34,495 nucleotides of DNA, from the NCBI GenBank assembly GCA_014383215.1, contig JACNIG010000220.1:1-34495 (forward strand). The letters run 5' to 3'. Each line of letters begins with the position of its first letter. Position 1 is the stretch's first letter. This DNA is from Candidatus Desulfatibia vada (GTDB taxonomy: Bacteria; Desulfobacterota; Desulfobacteria; Desulfobacterales; UBA11574). The notes under the pieces were generated by a model. It was not told where the DNA came from. It searched no databases and saw only the letters and a list, made by a program, of their open reading frames with translations. The translations under genes were made by a program, and so were the position numbers. This document shows, one piece after another, positions 25,401-32,142 of the stretch.

Positions 25401-26203
25401 TCTGCAGCCAAAACAGTTTTAGGAACATATCTAAGATAATACATCGTGAATGATTCCGGCAAAATTTCTTCAACAAACTCCTGAACCATTTTTCTCCATT
25501 CTTCAGTGGTCTGATTTTCTAACCCATATATAAAATCTAAATTGACATGATCTATATTGTTTTCTTTTAAAATTCTAAATGATTTTTTTGCATTTTCTAT
25601 GGTGTGATTACGACTGAAATATTTTAAATGATAATCAGAATAGCTTTGAACTCCAATGCTGAACCGATTAAATAATTTTTTTAGTATTTTAATTTTTTCC
25701 CGATCAATTGTATTAGGGGTTGATTCTATAGTCCTTAAATGCTCCGCAGATAATTCAAAATTATTTTCTATAATCTCTGTAAACTTTATGATATCCGGGG
25801 GTGAAAGATATGTTGGTGTTCCGCCTCCAACGTAAAGATCATTTGTAGGTATTTTGTATTTTTCATCTTTTTTAAGGGTTAGCTTTACATTTTGTATTTC
25901 TCTTTCTAAAGCTATTAAATAATTTTTAACACCCTCTTTATCATAATCTTTTTTAACAATTTTATAATAGAAACAGTATTTACAATTGTAGTTACAGAAA
26001 GGAACATGAATATAAATCCAGAACCTTTGGCCTTTTTTTGGTTTATCTTTATATAAATCACGATAAGAACCTTTTTGTAATAAAAATGGCTGGGATAACG
26101 GATAAGTGTGAGCCTTTTCATATTCCAAATATTGTTTTCTAATACCACTTTTTTCTAATTTATCAAGAAATCCATTACTTATCTCGATTTTTTCAATTAC
26201 CAC
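22463..26203 (-). CDS. HemW-like radical SAM protein fused to a degenerate histidine-kinase core
   Basis: The N-terminal 470 of 1246 residues form a radical SAM domain of the HemW/coproporphyrinogen-dehydrogenase-like group. Visible are the CX3CX2C cluster in IHVPFCNYNCKYCFYY (Cys70, 74, 77), LYVGGGTPTYLS, SIGVQSYSDYHL, GFGPSAYSHLG and a winged-helix end. HemW-like proteins bind heme or act on porphyrins. A middle region (about 480-960) is unknown and holds a cysteine group (786, 790, 794, 803, 808) that could bind metal. The C-terminal part (about 975-1230) resembles a histidine kinase. An H-box-like GLTHEQGNAIPP has His989, an N-box-like segment has Asn1126, and there are IRNKGF (1172-1177), TGTVEALEFALG and a closing WYELDIQLPE strand. 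The ATP-site residues are diverged, so kinase activity is uncertain. It starts at GTG with GGAGGT five bases upstream, 23 bases after the ABC permease gene. Confidence 0.75.
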   Translation of the reverse strand: MVIEKIEISNGFLDKLEKSGIRKQYLEYEKAHTYPLSQPFLLQKGSYRDLYKDKPKKGQRFWIYIHVPFCNYNCKYCFYYKIVKKDYDKEGVKNYLIALEREIQNVKLTLKKDEKYKIPTNDLYVGGGTPTYLSPPDIIKFTEIIENNFELSAEHLRTIESTPNTIDREKIKILKKLFNRFSIGVQSYSDYHLKYFSRNHTIENAKKSFRILKENNIDHVNLDFIYGLENQTTEEWRKMVQEFVEEILPESFTMYYLRYVPKTVLAAEEGENRIVGWRELIEMRKAYIDVLKRKGYYMWRPHVFRLQKEGVKKYKGAPGSDLVNHGTVIGFGPSAYSHLGTIIGRNDCDFKRWCEKVKNKKPPISEAYPLTKDDQYARTIIKSLINVEKGLDIERFFKTFPKIKKFKKLYNDEFTLGKTTPDIIKKLVKLKEFGLIEKKGNILLLTNEGILIDEEIAYFLYPEDYKSFPVRKEEYPIIINNRTSKIINRINNYLSMPNSFKEFEIDFEDRKKKGNITKIIEDSPALELIGYLKKEIGTLDEEIIIEEILAIKLNELKFDYKEYLKIESLILSGLVHLSVLRYKSMRECTLSSPNFNQVIHYINDINMSGLHFGSFAYHGEFRFIPKRNFYNFDPFELTNKEINEKLREIIDRYIKEIIIFLNNNNKSNLTDRHSSLLDILIRKFYDNNNQQIITNIKNQWELDRMDKDWKKIIFQNYLSPLLSKKQSNFIFEINSISPLIFYRVELIDKKKKVKIPKIINQKSEASNFFEISGDLDLIVNEYVYKCLDDCDSICTSISESRNCFNENCKLFNQINSNSNIKGQWHKFLCDLYDAIMDFGENHNGYEKDKWEEKKEMIGIKKWHFRDIIEFIFPFIYFQKPIVLSTQVNFDKKDGAISFSITTDPRVSYEQKNNLLNKIAYPEVLVDKMKGLNPSEEDIAIRNWISYVSTSFHILIKSIIECILRIEKLAMEREIGRSVEWDKIVRGLTHEQGNAIPPYENLIKILKGEVEVNDYDKKWNIFSAECGYEYLRFLAFSFGDKHEYDLLGNIYEIKEGLIKIWKRALYMGIFLSSEIPVGREIWMNKLLEITTDPANGIFPNLPNNVSFHKSGLKRISAQIVFMASISNLFQHFISYWKTKKYRYEKKLPKLNEDDVKFFKENIKINVSEKNILIRNKGFLRNQRLDKKTGTVEALEFALGRRFSWEDIKKPKMKFPITDEGWYELDIQLPEDFWVKEGDKNASNLVGG

Positions 26204-26226
26204 TATAGACCTCCAATTTTGATTAG

Positions 26227-27024
26227 CTACTCTTTTCCGTTAATTGCTTGGTAAGCTTGCCAGTAAACAATTCTCTTTTGAAGATATTCTATTACAACAT
26301 TTATTACCCAGCCTAGTATTCCGGAAAGAAGAATGAAAAAATACATTTTGTCATAATCAAGTATGGTTTGATAATCATAAATCAACGTTCCTAAACCGTT
26401 TTTGGCGCCCAAAAACATCTCCGCAACAAGGAGAAGAATGAGTTGCAAGGAAACACAAATACGTAATCCTGTAAAAAGATGCGGGGCGATGCTTGGCAGG
26501 AGAAGATGTAGAATTATCTGCGAGCGAGAGGCCTCCCATCTAAGCATGAGAGAATACCGCATTTCAGCTACATCTTTGAGTCCAGCAGACAAATGAATGT
26601 ACATGATAACGCTTGTCAGCACTACAGGTACTGCTAAAAAAGTGACTTCAGTAAAACCCCAAAGAGTAATAAACAAAGGGAAAAGCGTCACAACAGGTAT
26701 ACTTCTGACAACATCCACCGGCAGAGAAAATATTTCTTCAAGTAAACGAAACTGATGAAAAAGAAAAGCCATAACTACGCCAATTCCAGAAGAGACAGTA
26801 AAAACTACCAGCAAACGTCTTAAAGTTATACCTAATGCTGACATAGCCAAAGGAGTGGTCAGGCTTTTTATACCTGCGGCAATAATCTCATGAGGATATG
26901 GAAAAATCACCGCCCTGAAAATATGGAGCCAGCGGGCCAAATATGCAGCAAAAGCAAGAATAAAAATTGGCATAAATATTTTTATAATAATATATCTCAT
27001 TAATTTAATTAAGGAAATGGCCAT
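26227..27024 (-). CDS. ABC transporter permease, SsuC/TauC type
   Basis: The 265-residue protein has about six hydrophobic spans and the BPD_transp_1 layout. The cytoplasmic coupling loop occupies about 150-175, where the EAA-type motif reads LMLRWEASRSQIILHLLLPSIAPHL-like in two consecutive pieces. Family members form the membrane channel for sulfonates, nitrate or thiamine-precursor pyrimidines. Its start overlaps the ATPase gene by 20 bases and it ends 23 bases before the radical SAM-kinase gene. The transporter and sensor are thus in one operon, and the imported compound may be the sensed signal. The substrate cannot be read from the permease. Confidence 0.9.
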   Translation of the reverse strand: MAISLIKLMRYIIIKIFMPIFILAFAAYLARWLHIFRAVIFPYPHEIIAAGIKSLTTPLAMSALGITLRRLLVVFTVSSGIGVVMAFLFHQFRLLEEIFSLPVDVVRSIPVVTLFPLFITLWGFTEVTFLAVPVVLTSVIMYIHLSAGLKDVAEMRYSLMLRWEASRSQIILHLLLPSIAPHLFTGLRICVSLQLILLLVAEMFLGAKNGLGTLIYDYQTILDYDKMYFFILLSGILGWVINVVIEYLQKRIVYWQAYQAINGKE

Positions 27025-27712
27025 GGACCCTATTTATGTTTTCTAAGTAATTCTCCTGGGATTGACAGTCACTTATCATCTCAGAAATTGATCCATCCAT
27101 AGCAAAAAGGATAAGCCTATCACAGAATAAAAACGCCTCTTCAGCTGAATGGGATACCATGATTGCTACAGTATTGTTTAATTTAAGACGTGCTCTCAGC
27201 TTCTTTAAAAATACCAAGCGACTTGCGTAGTCCATTGCTGAGCAGGGTTCGTCCATTAGCAGAAGTTTCGGTGATTCTATCAGCGCTCTCAAAACAGAAA
27301 TTTTCTGTTGCTCTCCACCTGATAATTGGAAGGGGAGCTTATTAAGATCAAAATCTAGTTCAAAATCGCTGACAAGCCCTGCTACCTTCTCCTTAACCTC
27401 CTTTTTTTGTAATCCTTTTATAATACCAGGAAGAATTATATTTGATATAGCTGATTTCCATGGAAAAAGAGCCTGACGATAGTCCTGATAAACAAATGCG
27501 ATATCTCTGTTGTCCGATTTAAAATGCCGGCTTTCTTTTTGTATGGGTAGATCCCCCGCGCACAAATGCAGAAATGTACTTTTACCGCATCCATTAGGCC
27601 CCATTATTCCTATAAGTTCACTAGTATCAACCTCTAGCTCAACATTATTTAAAACCGTTGGACCTTCTTGGGTATATCTGAATTCTTCAATATTTAAGCT
27701 TAAAAAAGGCAC
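27005..27712 (-). CDS. ABC transporter ATP-binding protein, SsuB/TauB type
   Basis: This is a standard 235-residue nucleotide-binding subunit. It has Walker A GPNGCGKST (38-46), a Q-loop YQDYRQALFPW, signature LSGGEQQK (130-137), Walker B LLLMDEP (150-156) and the H-loop His in MVSHSAEEAF. It powers the permease encoded next, with which it overlaps by 20 bases. It starts at GTG with AGGA eight bases upstream, 19 bases after the binding-protein gene. The D-loop SAMDY is slightly unusual. Substrate class follows from its partners. Confidence 0.93.
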   Translation of the reverse strand: MPFLSLNIEEFRYTQEGPTVLNNVELEVDTSELIGIMGPNGCGKSTFLHLCAGDLPIQKESRHFKSDNRDIAFVYQDYRQALFPWKSAISNIILPGIIKGLQKKEVKEKVAGLVSDFELDFDLNKLPFQLSGGEQQKISVLRALIESPKLLLMDEPCSAMDYASRLVFLKKLRARLKLNNTVAIMVSHSAEEAFLFCDRLILFAMDGSISEMISDCQSQENYLENINRVHGHFLN

Positions 27713-27731
27713 TTTATATTTCCTATAAAAG

Positions 27732-28730
27732 TTATTGGTGTTTAAATATATCCATTTTTACAGGCTTGCTCAATATTCCCGCCTTAACGTAAAAATCTAC
27801 TACTGCATCAAAACTTTGTTGATTCCATTCTTCAGGTAAACGGTAAGTGACAACGTTGATAAGCTCTGCGACTTTTGGATCAAGGCCAAATTTATCTACA
27901 ATGATCTTGTCGACAGCTTTCTTGTCTTTTTCTGCTTCCTGGCGGTACAGCTTCACAGATTTCCTAATTACATCTACAAGCCTTTTTGCAGCCTCAGGGT
28001 GTTTATCAGAGAATTCTTTTGACAATACAGTAAAAGAGGCAGGGAAATTTTTCTCAATAATACCAAACGGATGTTCATATAAAACTCTACTTTTACCTGA
28101 TGCAAGTAAAGTAGAACCGGAGGGTTCCAGGCAGATGATTGCATCAACAGCGCCGCTTAAAAGGGCATCCACTTGCAGATTTGGTTTTAATTTCTGTATT
28201 TCGGTTTCTTCAGGGTCAACTCCATGACTACGAAGCAGCGCTTTCATAATATTAGGTACTGTTGTTCCCGGATGGCTACCAATTTTTTTCCCTTTAAGAT
28301 CTGTAATAGTTTTGATAGGAGAATCTTTCAAAACTATTACACGGTCAAAGACATCTACGTCGTTTATTTCTACCATCAGCGGGCAGGAAAAAGTTCCTGG
28401 AACTTTTTCATATCCCCTAAACATAATTTCAGTGGCTGTAAGGCCGGTCATATTAAGCTGACCGGCTAAATAGGCTTGGAACATCTTGTTTGCCGAAGGT
28501 ATCTTAATAAATTCAACATCAAGGGCAGCATCTTTAAACATCCCTTTTTGCTCGGCAAGAAACAGGTAAGAATAAAAAACGGTGGGCTGATAACCTATAC
28601 TTATCTTGACAGGTTCCTTTTTTTGCTCAGGTTTCGCACTTTCTTTCTGATCTGAACAGCTTGGAAACAGGAACAATGAGAAAATTGTGAGTGTGATTAC
28701 AACCGCATATACTTTCCAAGTTTTCCTCAT
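27732..28730 (-). CDS. substrate-binding lipoprotein, NMT1/THI5/SsuA type
   Basis: The 332-residue product starts with a lipoprotein signal whose lipobox LFPSC puts the lipidated cysteine at residue 25. It continues with the periplasmic-binding-protein II fold of the NMT1/THI5-like group: KISIGYQPTVFYSYLFLAEQKGMF, then LKGKKIGSHPGTT and SGAVDAIICLEPSG. Such proteins bind small organic ligands such as pyrimidines, sulfonates or riboflavin-like compounds. AAAGGAG precedes the ATG. It follows the U32 gene by 111 bases on the same strand and leads the ABC set. The ligand is unknown and is a key question, because the same operon encodes the sensor-like radical SAM protein. Confidence 0.9.
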   Translation of the reverse strand: MRKTWKVYAVVITLTIFSLFLFPSCSDQKESAKPEQKKEPVKISIGYQPTVFYSYLFLAEQKGMFKDAALDVEFIKIPSANKMFQAYLAGQLNMTGLTATEIMFRGYEKVPGTFSCPLMVEINDVDVFDRVIVLKDSPIKTITDLKGKKIGSHPGTTVPNIMKALLRSHGVDPEETEIQKLKPNLQVDALLSGAVDAIICLEPSGSTLLASGKSRVLYEHPFGIIEKNFPASFTVLSKEFSDKHPEAAKRLVDVIRKSVKLYRQEAEKDKKAVDKIIVDKFGLDPKVAELINVVTYRLPEEWNQQSFDAVVDFYVKAGILSKPVKMDIFKHQ

Positions 28731-28841
28731 TTTTTGTTCTCCTTTAGTTTAGTCTAAAATTTATAGATAAAAACTCTTATTTTTAACCTGAGCACATAAC
28801 TATCATAATGAAAAGGCCAGATCGAATGATATTAGAATTAA

Positions 28842-29999
28842 TCATGTCGAGGATTTTATTTCTCTAACCTCTTCCCTGAAAGATTTCAGTGTTGACTTGA
28901 GGGCGTTTTCGACTTTTTGGAGAGAACCTCTGTCTTTAAAAACCACGGCTTTCTCCGTAACCGTTTCATAAAATTTATCAAGCTCTTCTCCCTTAAGGTT
29001 TTTTATATGTTCAATAAACTTTAATTCTGTAAGAATATTGTTGCTTATAGTGATAGGGATATCAAGACTATTAATTTTCTCATTTTTAAACTGTAAGTTA
29101 ACTTTTAATTTTGATCCATTGCGGAAAATAAGCTTAAATAGATCGCCTTCATAGCTTCGATTCATATATGCTTTGGCCGTTTTAATAAGAAAACCGCTTT
29201 TTTCAGCCCTGTCAGATAATTTAAAGAAATTAATGCCAAGATCTTTGTATGTCTCAATGTCTTCGGGTCTGATAAATGGGCTTTTGAGTAATTGTAAGGG
29301 TTCCCTCAAATAAACCAGTGAACACATAGCCAGAAATGGATCTATATGCGCTTTTTTAAAGCTCTTGCCTTCCTGAGATGTATTTCCTATGAATTTATAA
29401 TGCTCATTTCTCCATCTACATTGATCCAAGCAGGGAATGTTAGTGTATAATCCAAGTCCACAATCTACAGCTTCTCGAATTGAAATAAGGGTTTCAAAGT
29501 CACGATTAACTGTATGTGGATTAAGGGTTATGGAATCTACCCCCATATCTTCATATTTTCTTGCCTTTTCAGGGGTGTCAACACCTGCAATCAGAGAAAC
29601 CCTTATTTTAAAGCTCGGGAAACCACTCTTTACAATTTTTATCAGAAAAGGGTGCGCAATGGTTAGGATATCGACCCCAATTGATCCAAGATACTCTATA
29701 AATTCAAACACCCGCCCTAACCAGCTAGAATCTTTTTCCTTATCTTGAAAATCAGGGGCATTTAACATCCAGTTAAATGTTAGGCCAATATTGTGGGCCT
29801 GTTTTATAAAAGATTCTGCCTTTTTAGATGAAACGTCCGGCAGTCGCCAAGAGTGTCTCCCACTTCCGACTATACTTGATTTAAAAGACCCATAAATCTC
29901 CTCTATTTTAGCGTCTTGAGATTCATCGTTTAAGTTTCTGATGGCCTTAATCAAAGCCTCTTCCCATGAAGTTGCAATAGAATATTTTATTCTTTCCAT
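28842..29999 (-). CDS. U32-family protein with four candidate cluster cysteines
   Basis: The 385 residues match the U32 (collagenase-like) family: a barrel with DILTIAHPFLIKIV, KIRVSLIAGVDTPEKARKYEDMG-type strands, DSITLNPHTVNRDF, and the late RPEDIETYKDLGINFFKLSDRA segment. Several U32 proteins (UbiU, UbiV, TrhP and RlhA groups) are not peptidases but take part in oxygen-independent hydroxylation. They can hold an iron-sulfur cluster on four cysteines. Here Cys180, Cys190, Cys194 and Cys226 are spaced in a comparable way. It is the first gene of the transporter/radical SAM operon, with a sigma-54-like promoter about 160 bases upstream. Its substrate is unknown. The last 110 residues are an extra helical region of unclear role. 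Confidence 0.82.
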   Translation of the reverse strand: MERIKYSIATSWEEALIKAIRNLNDESQDAKIEEIYGSFKSSIVGSGRHSWRLPDVSSKKAESFIKQAHNIGLTFNWMLNAPDFQDKEKDSSWLGRVFEFIEYLGSIGVDILTIAHPFLIKIVKSGFPSFKIRVSLIAGVDTPEKARKYEDMGVDSITLNPHTVNRDFETLISIREAVDCGLGLYTNIPCLDQCRWRNEHYKFIGNTSQEGKSFKKAHIDPFLAMCSLVYLREPLQLLKSPFIRPEDIETYKDLGINFFKLSDRAEKSGFLIKTAKAYMNRSYEGDLFKLIFRNGSKLKVNLQFKNEKINSLDIPITISNNILTELKFIEHIKNLKGEELDKFYETVTEKAVVFKDRGSLQKVENALKSTLKSFREEVREIKSST

Positions 30000-30157
30000 A
30001 AATAAACCTTAAAATAGAAAGAGACCTCTTGAACTCAATGAAACTCCGGAACAAATATTATGGTTTTAGTATTCATTGCAAGCTCGACGGTGTTAACTAA
30101 GCGCAACCTTCCGAAAATAGCTTAAAATAGTTTTTTACAGGCATCCATTAGATAATA

Positions 30158-30173
30158 CGCAACAAACATGCCA
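30158..30173 (-). promoter_or_regulatory. sigma-54-like promoter of the U32/ABC/radical SAM-kinase operon
   Basis: The minus strand reads TGGCAT-GTTTG-TTGCG with GG and GC ten bases apart. It carries the same TGGCAT -24 element as the tyrS promoter. It lies 159 bases before the U32 ATG. Confidence 0.55.
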
Positions 30174-30414
30174 AACAAAGCCTAAATATAGATATTGCAA
30201 GAAATAACAACTAATTATAAAAAACGGTCGTCTGCGCTATAAAGGCATCTCCTATCGAATATACTTATAAGTTATACCTATGTGTATTGTCAAGTCGGCG
30301 GTTCTGTTAACCCTAAAAGCTTTAAAAAACATAAGCCTCTATAGGCGGCAGGTATTAAACCAGTTTCTTTGGGCTAATTTTCTTTTCAGATTCTACCCCC
30401 TATTATTTGGGAGC

Positions 30415-30432
30415 CCCCTGGCATAGCCGGGG
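30415..30432 (-). terminator. GC-rich hairpin downstream of the methyltransferase gene
   Basis: CCCTGGC-ATA-GCCGGGG forms a stem of seven pairs including one wobble. It could end the methyltransferase transcript but has no T-run, so it may equally be a dispersed repeat. Confidence 0.3.
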
Positions 30433-30507
30433 AGTATCCTCGATTAATTGCTGTTAATATTACAGGACGTCAAGAAAATCACTTTTTCGCATTTTTTCTA
30501 TTTTTGC

Positions 30508-31338
30508 TTACATCATACTTTCAAAACCTAACGGGCCACTACCGTTTTTAGATGCTATAATTAACCACATCCGATGAGTGTGCTCACCGTCTGGAGGATG
30601 ATTCTCTGGGATCTCAAGAAGATCTAGTTTGTGAATATTCATAGAGCTGAATAGATCGCGAAGTCTTACTTCTGAGTAGAATGCGCAAGGCCGGTGCCCG
30701 CGGATATCGAACGTATCTTCTTCGATGTATTTTCCTTTACCAAAGTAATCATCCTTTGTACTAAACATTGACAATATTACGAAACCATCAGGCCGAACAA
30801 ATCGGGATAAGAAATCCAAAATGTTTCGAGCAGACAAATGGTGTTTTGCTTTCTGCCCCGGAATTATTTCAAAATCATGTCGAAACTGATGGAAGGTCTT
30901 AAAGGAAAAAGCCGCATCAAAAAGGTCGCTAGGGGAGGACCAAGAGCGTATATCAGCGTGCACGGCTGTGAACGAACCAAAACTCGTCTTCTTTCCAGAT
31001 TGCTTGGTTATCTTTTCTGCTTTGGAACGTTCAAATTGGTAAAGGGCTTCAGCAGCGCGACAGGCTTCCTTAGAGTGCTCGACACCTGTTACATGGTAGC
31101 CGTGCCTTGAAAAGAAAACCGCATCTCGTCCATAACCACAACCGAAATCAAGAATTTGTTCCACTCCCCGTTCCCGGAAAAATTTGAGCGTGTCTTCGGC
31201 ACCCATACTAGGCTCAGTCCCCCATACGAGGCCGCTGGACTGGATTCGGCGATCCATATAGTAAGGGCCAAAAAGATCAGCCAGCGCCCAATAGTTCTCA
31301 CGGGCCCAGTATTCAACATCAAAGCTATTCTCCAGCAT
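30508..31338 (-). CDS. class I SAM-dependent methyltransferase
   Basis: From the ATG at 31338 the protein has 276 residues. Motif I is ILDFGCGYGRD (about 62-72), followed by an acidic strand end VTGVEHS and later VHADIRS and DAAFSFKTFHQF, the standard order of a Rossmann methyltransferase. The N-terminal ENSFDVEYWARENYWALADLFGP-type region, rich in Trp and Tyr, is the probable substrate lid. I chose this start because GGAGGAAGAGG sits seven bases upstream; the longest frame begins 25 codons earlier without such support. It stands alone, with GC-rich palindromes upstream. The substrate is not evident. It could replace the broken methyltransferase of the tyrS operon, which is only a suggestion. 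Confidence 0.85.
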   Translation of the reverse strand: MLENSFDVEYWARENYWALADLFGPYYMDRRIQSSGLVWGTEPSMGAEDTLKFFRERGVEQILDFGCGYGRDAVFFSRHGYHVTGVEHSKEACRAAEALYQFERSKAEKITKQSGKKTSFGSFTAVHADIRSWSSPSDLFDAAFSFKTFHQFRHDFEIIPGQKAKHHLSARNILDFLSRFVRPDGFVILSMFSTKDDYFGKGKYIEEDTFDIRGHRPCAFYSEVRLRDLFSSMNIHKLDLLEIPENHPPDGEHTHRMWLIIASKNGSGPLGFESMM

Positions 31339-31442
31339 TTCCTCTTCCTCCATTTCCTTCTTTATATTAAAAATAAAAGACCCCAGCCATAGGGGCAGAT
31401 AATAAACAAACAATTGATTTCTTTTAACAATTTAGTAAAGTA

Positions 31443-31538
31443 CCCCGCCTTAAAAGGCGGGGCTTTTGAAAATACTTGGAAGGGGATTGCATCCCCTTTA
31501 ACCCCGCATCGCATTCATCCCCGCCATAAATGGCGGGG
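31443..31538. repeat. cluster of three GC-rich palindromes (REP/BIME-like)
   Basis: Two nearly identical hairpins, CCCCGCCTTAAAAGGCGGGG (31443-31462) and its variant with AT in place of TT (31519-31538), flank a third hairpin AAGGGGAT-TGC-ATCCCCTT (31480-31498). The arrangement resembles paired repetitive extragenic palindromes or the hairpin ends of IS200/IS605-type elements. No transposase gene is in the window. Confidence 0.6.
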
Positions 31539-31572
31539 TATTCTGCGAAGTTTTCATAAACAATATAAATAA

Positions 31573-31588
31573 AGCAAAAAGCATGCCG
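31573..31588 (-). promoter_or_regulatory. weak sigma-54-like motif upstream of the methyltransferase gene
   Basis: The minus strand reads CGGCAT-GCTTT-TTGCT, with GG and GC ten bases apart. It is 235 bases before the methyltransferase ATG and separated from it by the palindrome cluster, so it may be chance. Confidence 0.25.
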
Positions 31589-31714
31589 TGCGATACTGAA
31601 TATTAGCAATATACAAACCATAATAAATAAACCATTACTTTTCAGATAGATAAGCAATCCTCTTTTTTTTAAGCTAATCATGATTCTGAATTATCGTAAA
31701 GCCCAATTGGCAAC

Positions 31715-31743
31715 ATGGCTTATATGTTAGACATATAAGCCAT
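31715..31743. repeat. perfect 13-bp inverted repeat
   Basis: ATGGCTTATATGT and ACATATAAGCCAT are separated by three bases. It is too AT-rich and lacks a T-run for a strong terminator. It may be a regulator site or a relic of a mobile element end. Confidence 0.5.
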
Positions 31744-31881
31744 ATTAAGGCTTTTATAAAAGAATAAACAGGCATCCTGCTGAGTCGGCTGAGGACTTTC
31801 ACCTCCAAGCCATCTGATTTGCCACCATAGTAAAGCGGTCCGTGTCAGCCAAGGCACTGCCCGCCATACCTATCACACATG

Positions 31882-31910
31882 AAAAGGCAGGATCTGTCAA
31901 AGATCCTGCC
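31882..31910 (-). terminator. rho-independent terminator after the tiny-gene cluster
   Basis: On the minus strand GGCAGGATCT and AGATCCTGCC form a ten-pair stem with a five-base loop, followed by TTTTC. It lies about 145 bases after the last tiny ORF. Confidence 0.65.
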
Positions 31911-32054
31911 TTTCCTGTTCGGTTGAGCCATCACCCTGGTTGAGTGTGAAGTCATCTGGATCCGTAAGTGGTCGAACAACGATACTTTAGTTCAGGTGGC
32001 GGAGGCATATGCTCATAACCGCTTTTATCGCATCGCCCATCGCTCCATCCATTG

Positions 32055-32141
32055 TTACCTGCATTTAATAATCTTGACCACCTTTTTGGGCCTCCTTCGT
32101 CTTCGTGACGGCCTAATTATTATCTTCTTTCTGCGCCGCAT
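32055..32141 (-). CDS. tiny basic protein 3 (28 residues)
   Basis: The ORF encodes 28 residues, more than half Arg or Lys (MRRRKKIIIRPSRRRRRPKK then VVKIIKCR), with one cysteine near the end. GGAGGAGG lies directly upstream and overlaps the stop of tiny ORF 2, so translation is probably coupled. The composition suggests nucleic-acid or phosphate binding. Because it is so short the call depends on its ribosome binding site and its place in the series. Confidence 0.4.
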   Translation of the reverse strand: MRRRKKIIIRPSRRRRRPKKVVKIIKCR

Positions 32142-32142
32142 A

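Larger units (their letters stand above)
30000..30507. other. control region upstream of the U32 operon
   Basis: No gene is visible. The region holds a sigma-54-like promoter (30158-30173), a ten-base palindrome ACTTATAAGT (30263-30272) about 90 bases upstream of it that could bind an activator, and a GC-rich hairpin near 30415-30432 downstream of the methyltransferase gene. Confidence 0.5.
31339..32054. other. gene-poor region with palindromes and possible structured RNA
   Basis: No convincing gene. Contents from left to right: three GC-rich hairpins (31443-31538), a sigma-54-like motif (31573-31588), a perfect 13-bp inverted repeat (31715-31743), a GC-rich stretch with the stem GAGG/CCTC near 31783-31800, and a terminator (31882-31910). 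A 21-codon ORF immediately after the tiny-gene cluster (minus, about 31985-32054) has a poor ribosome binding site. Confidence 0.4.

Noticed and set aside
31443-31538. CRISPR-like repetition
   Set aside because: Only two copies of one palindrome occur, with no regular spacers and no cas genes in the window.
31424-31681. 85-residue minus-strand ORF over the palindrome cluster
   Set aside because: Its sequence is largely the translation of GC-rich hairpins and it has no ribosome binding site or family resemblance.
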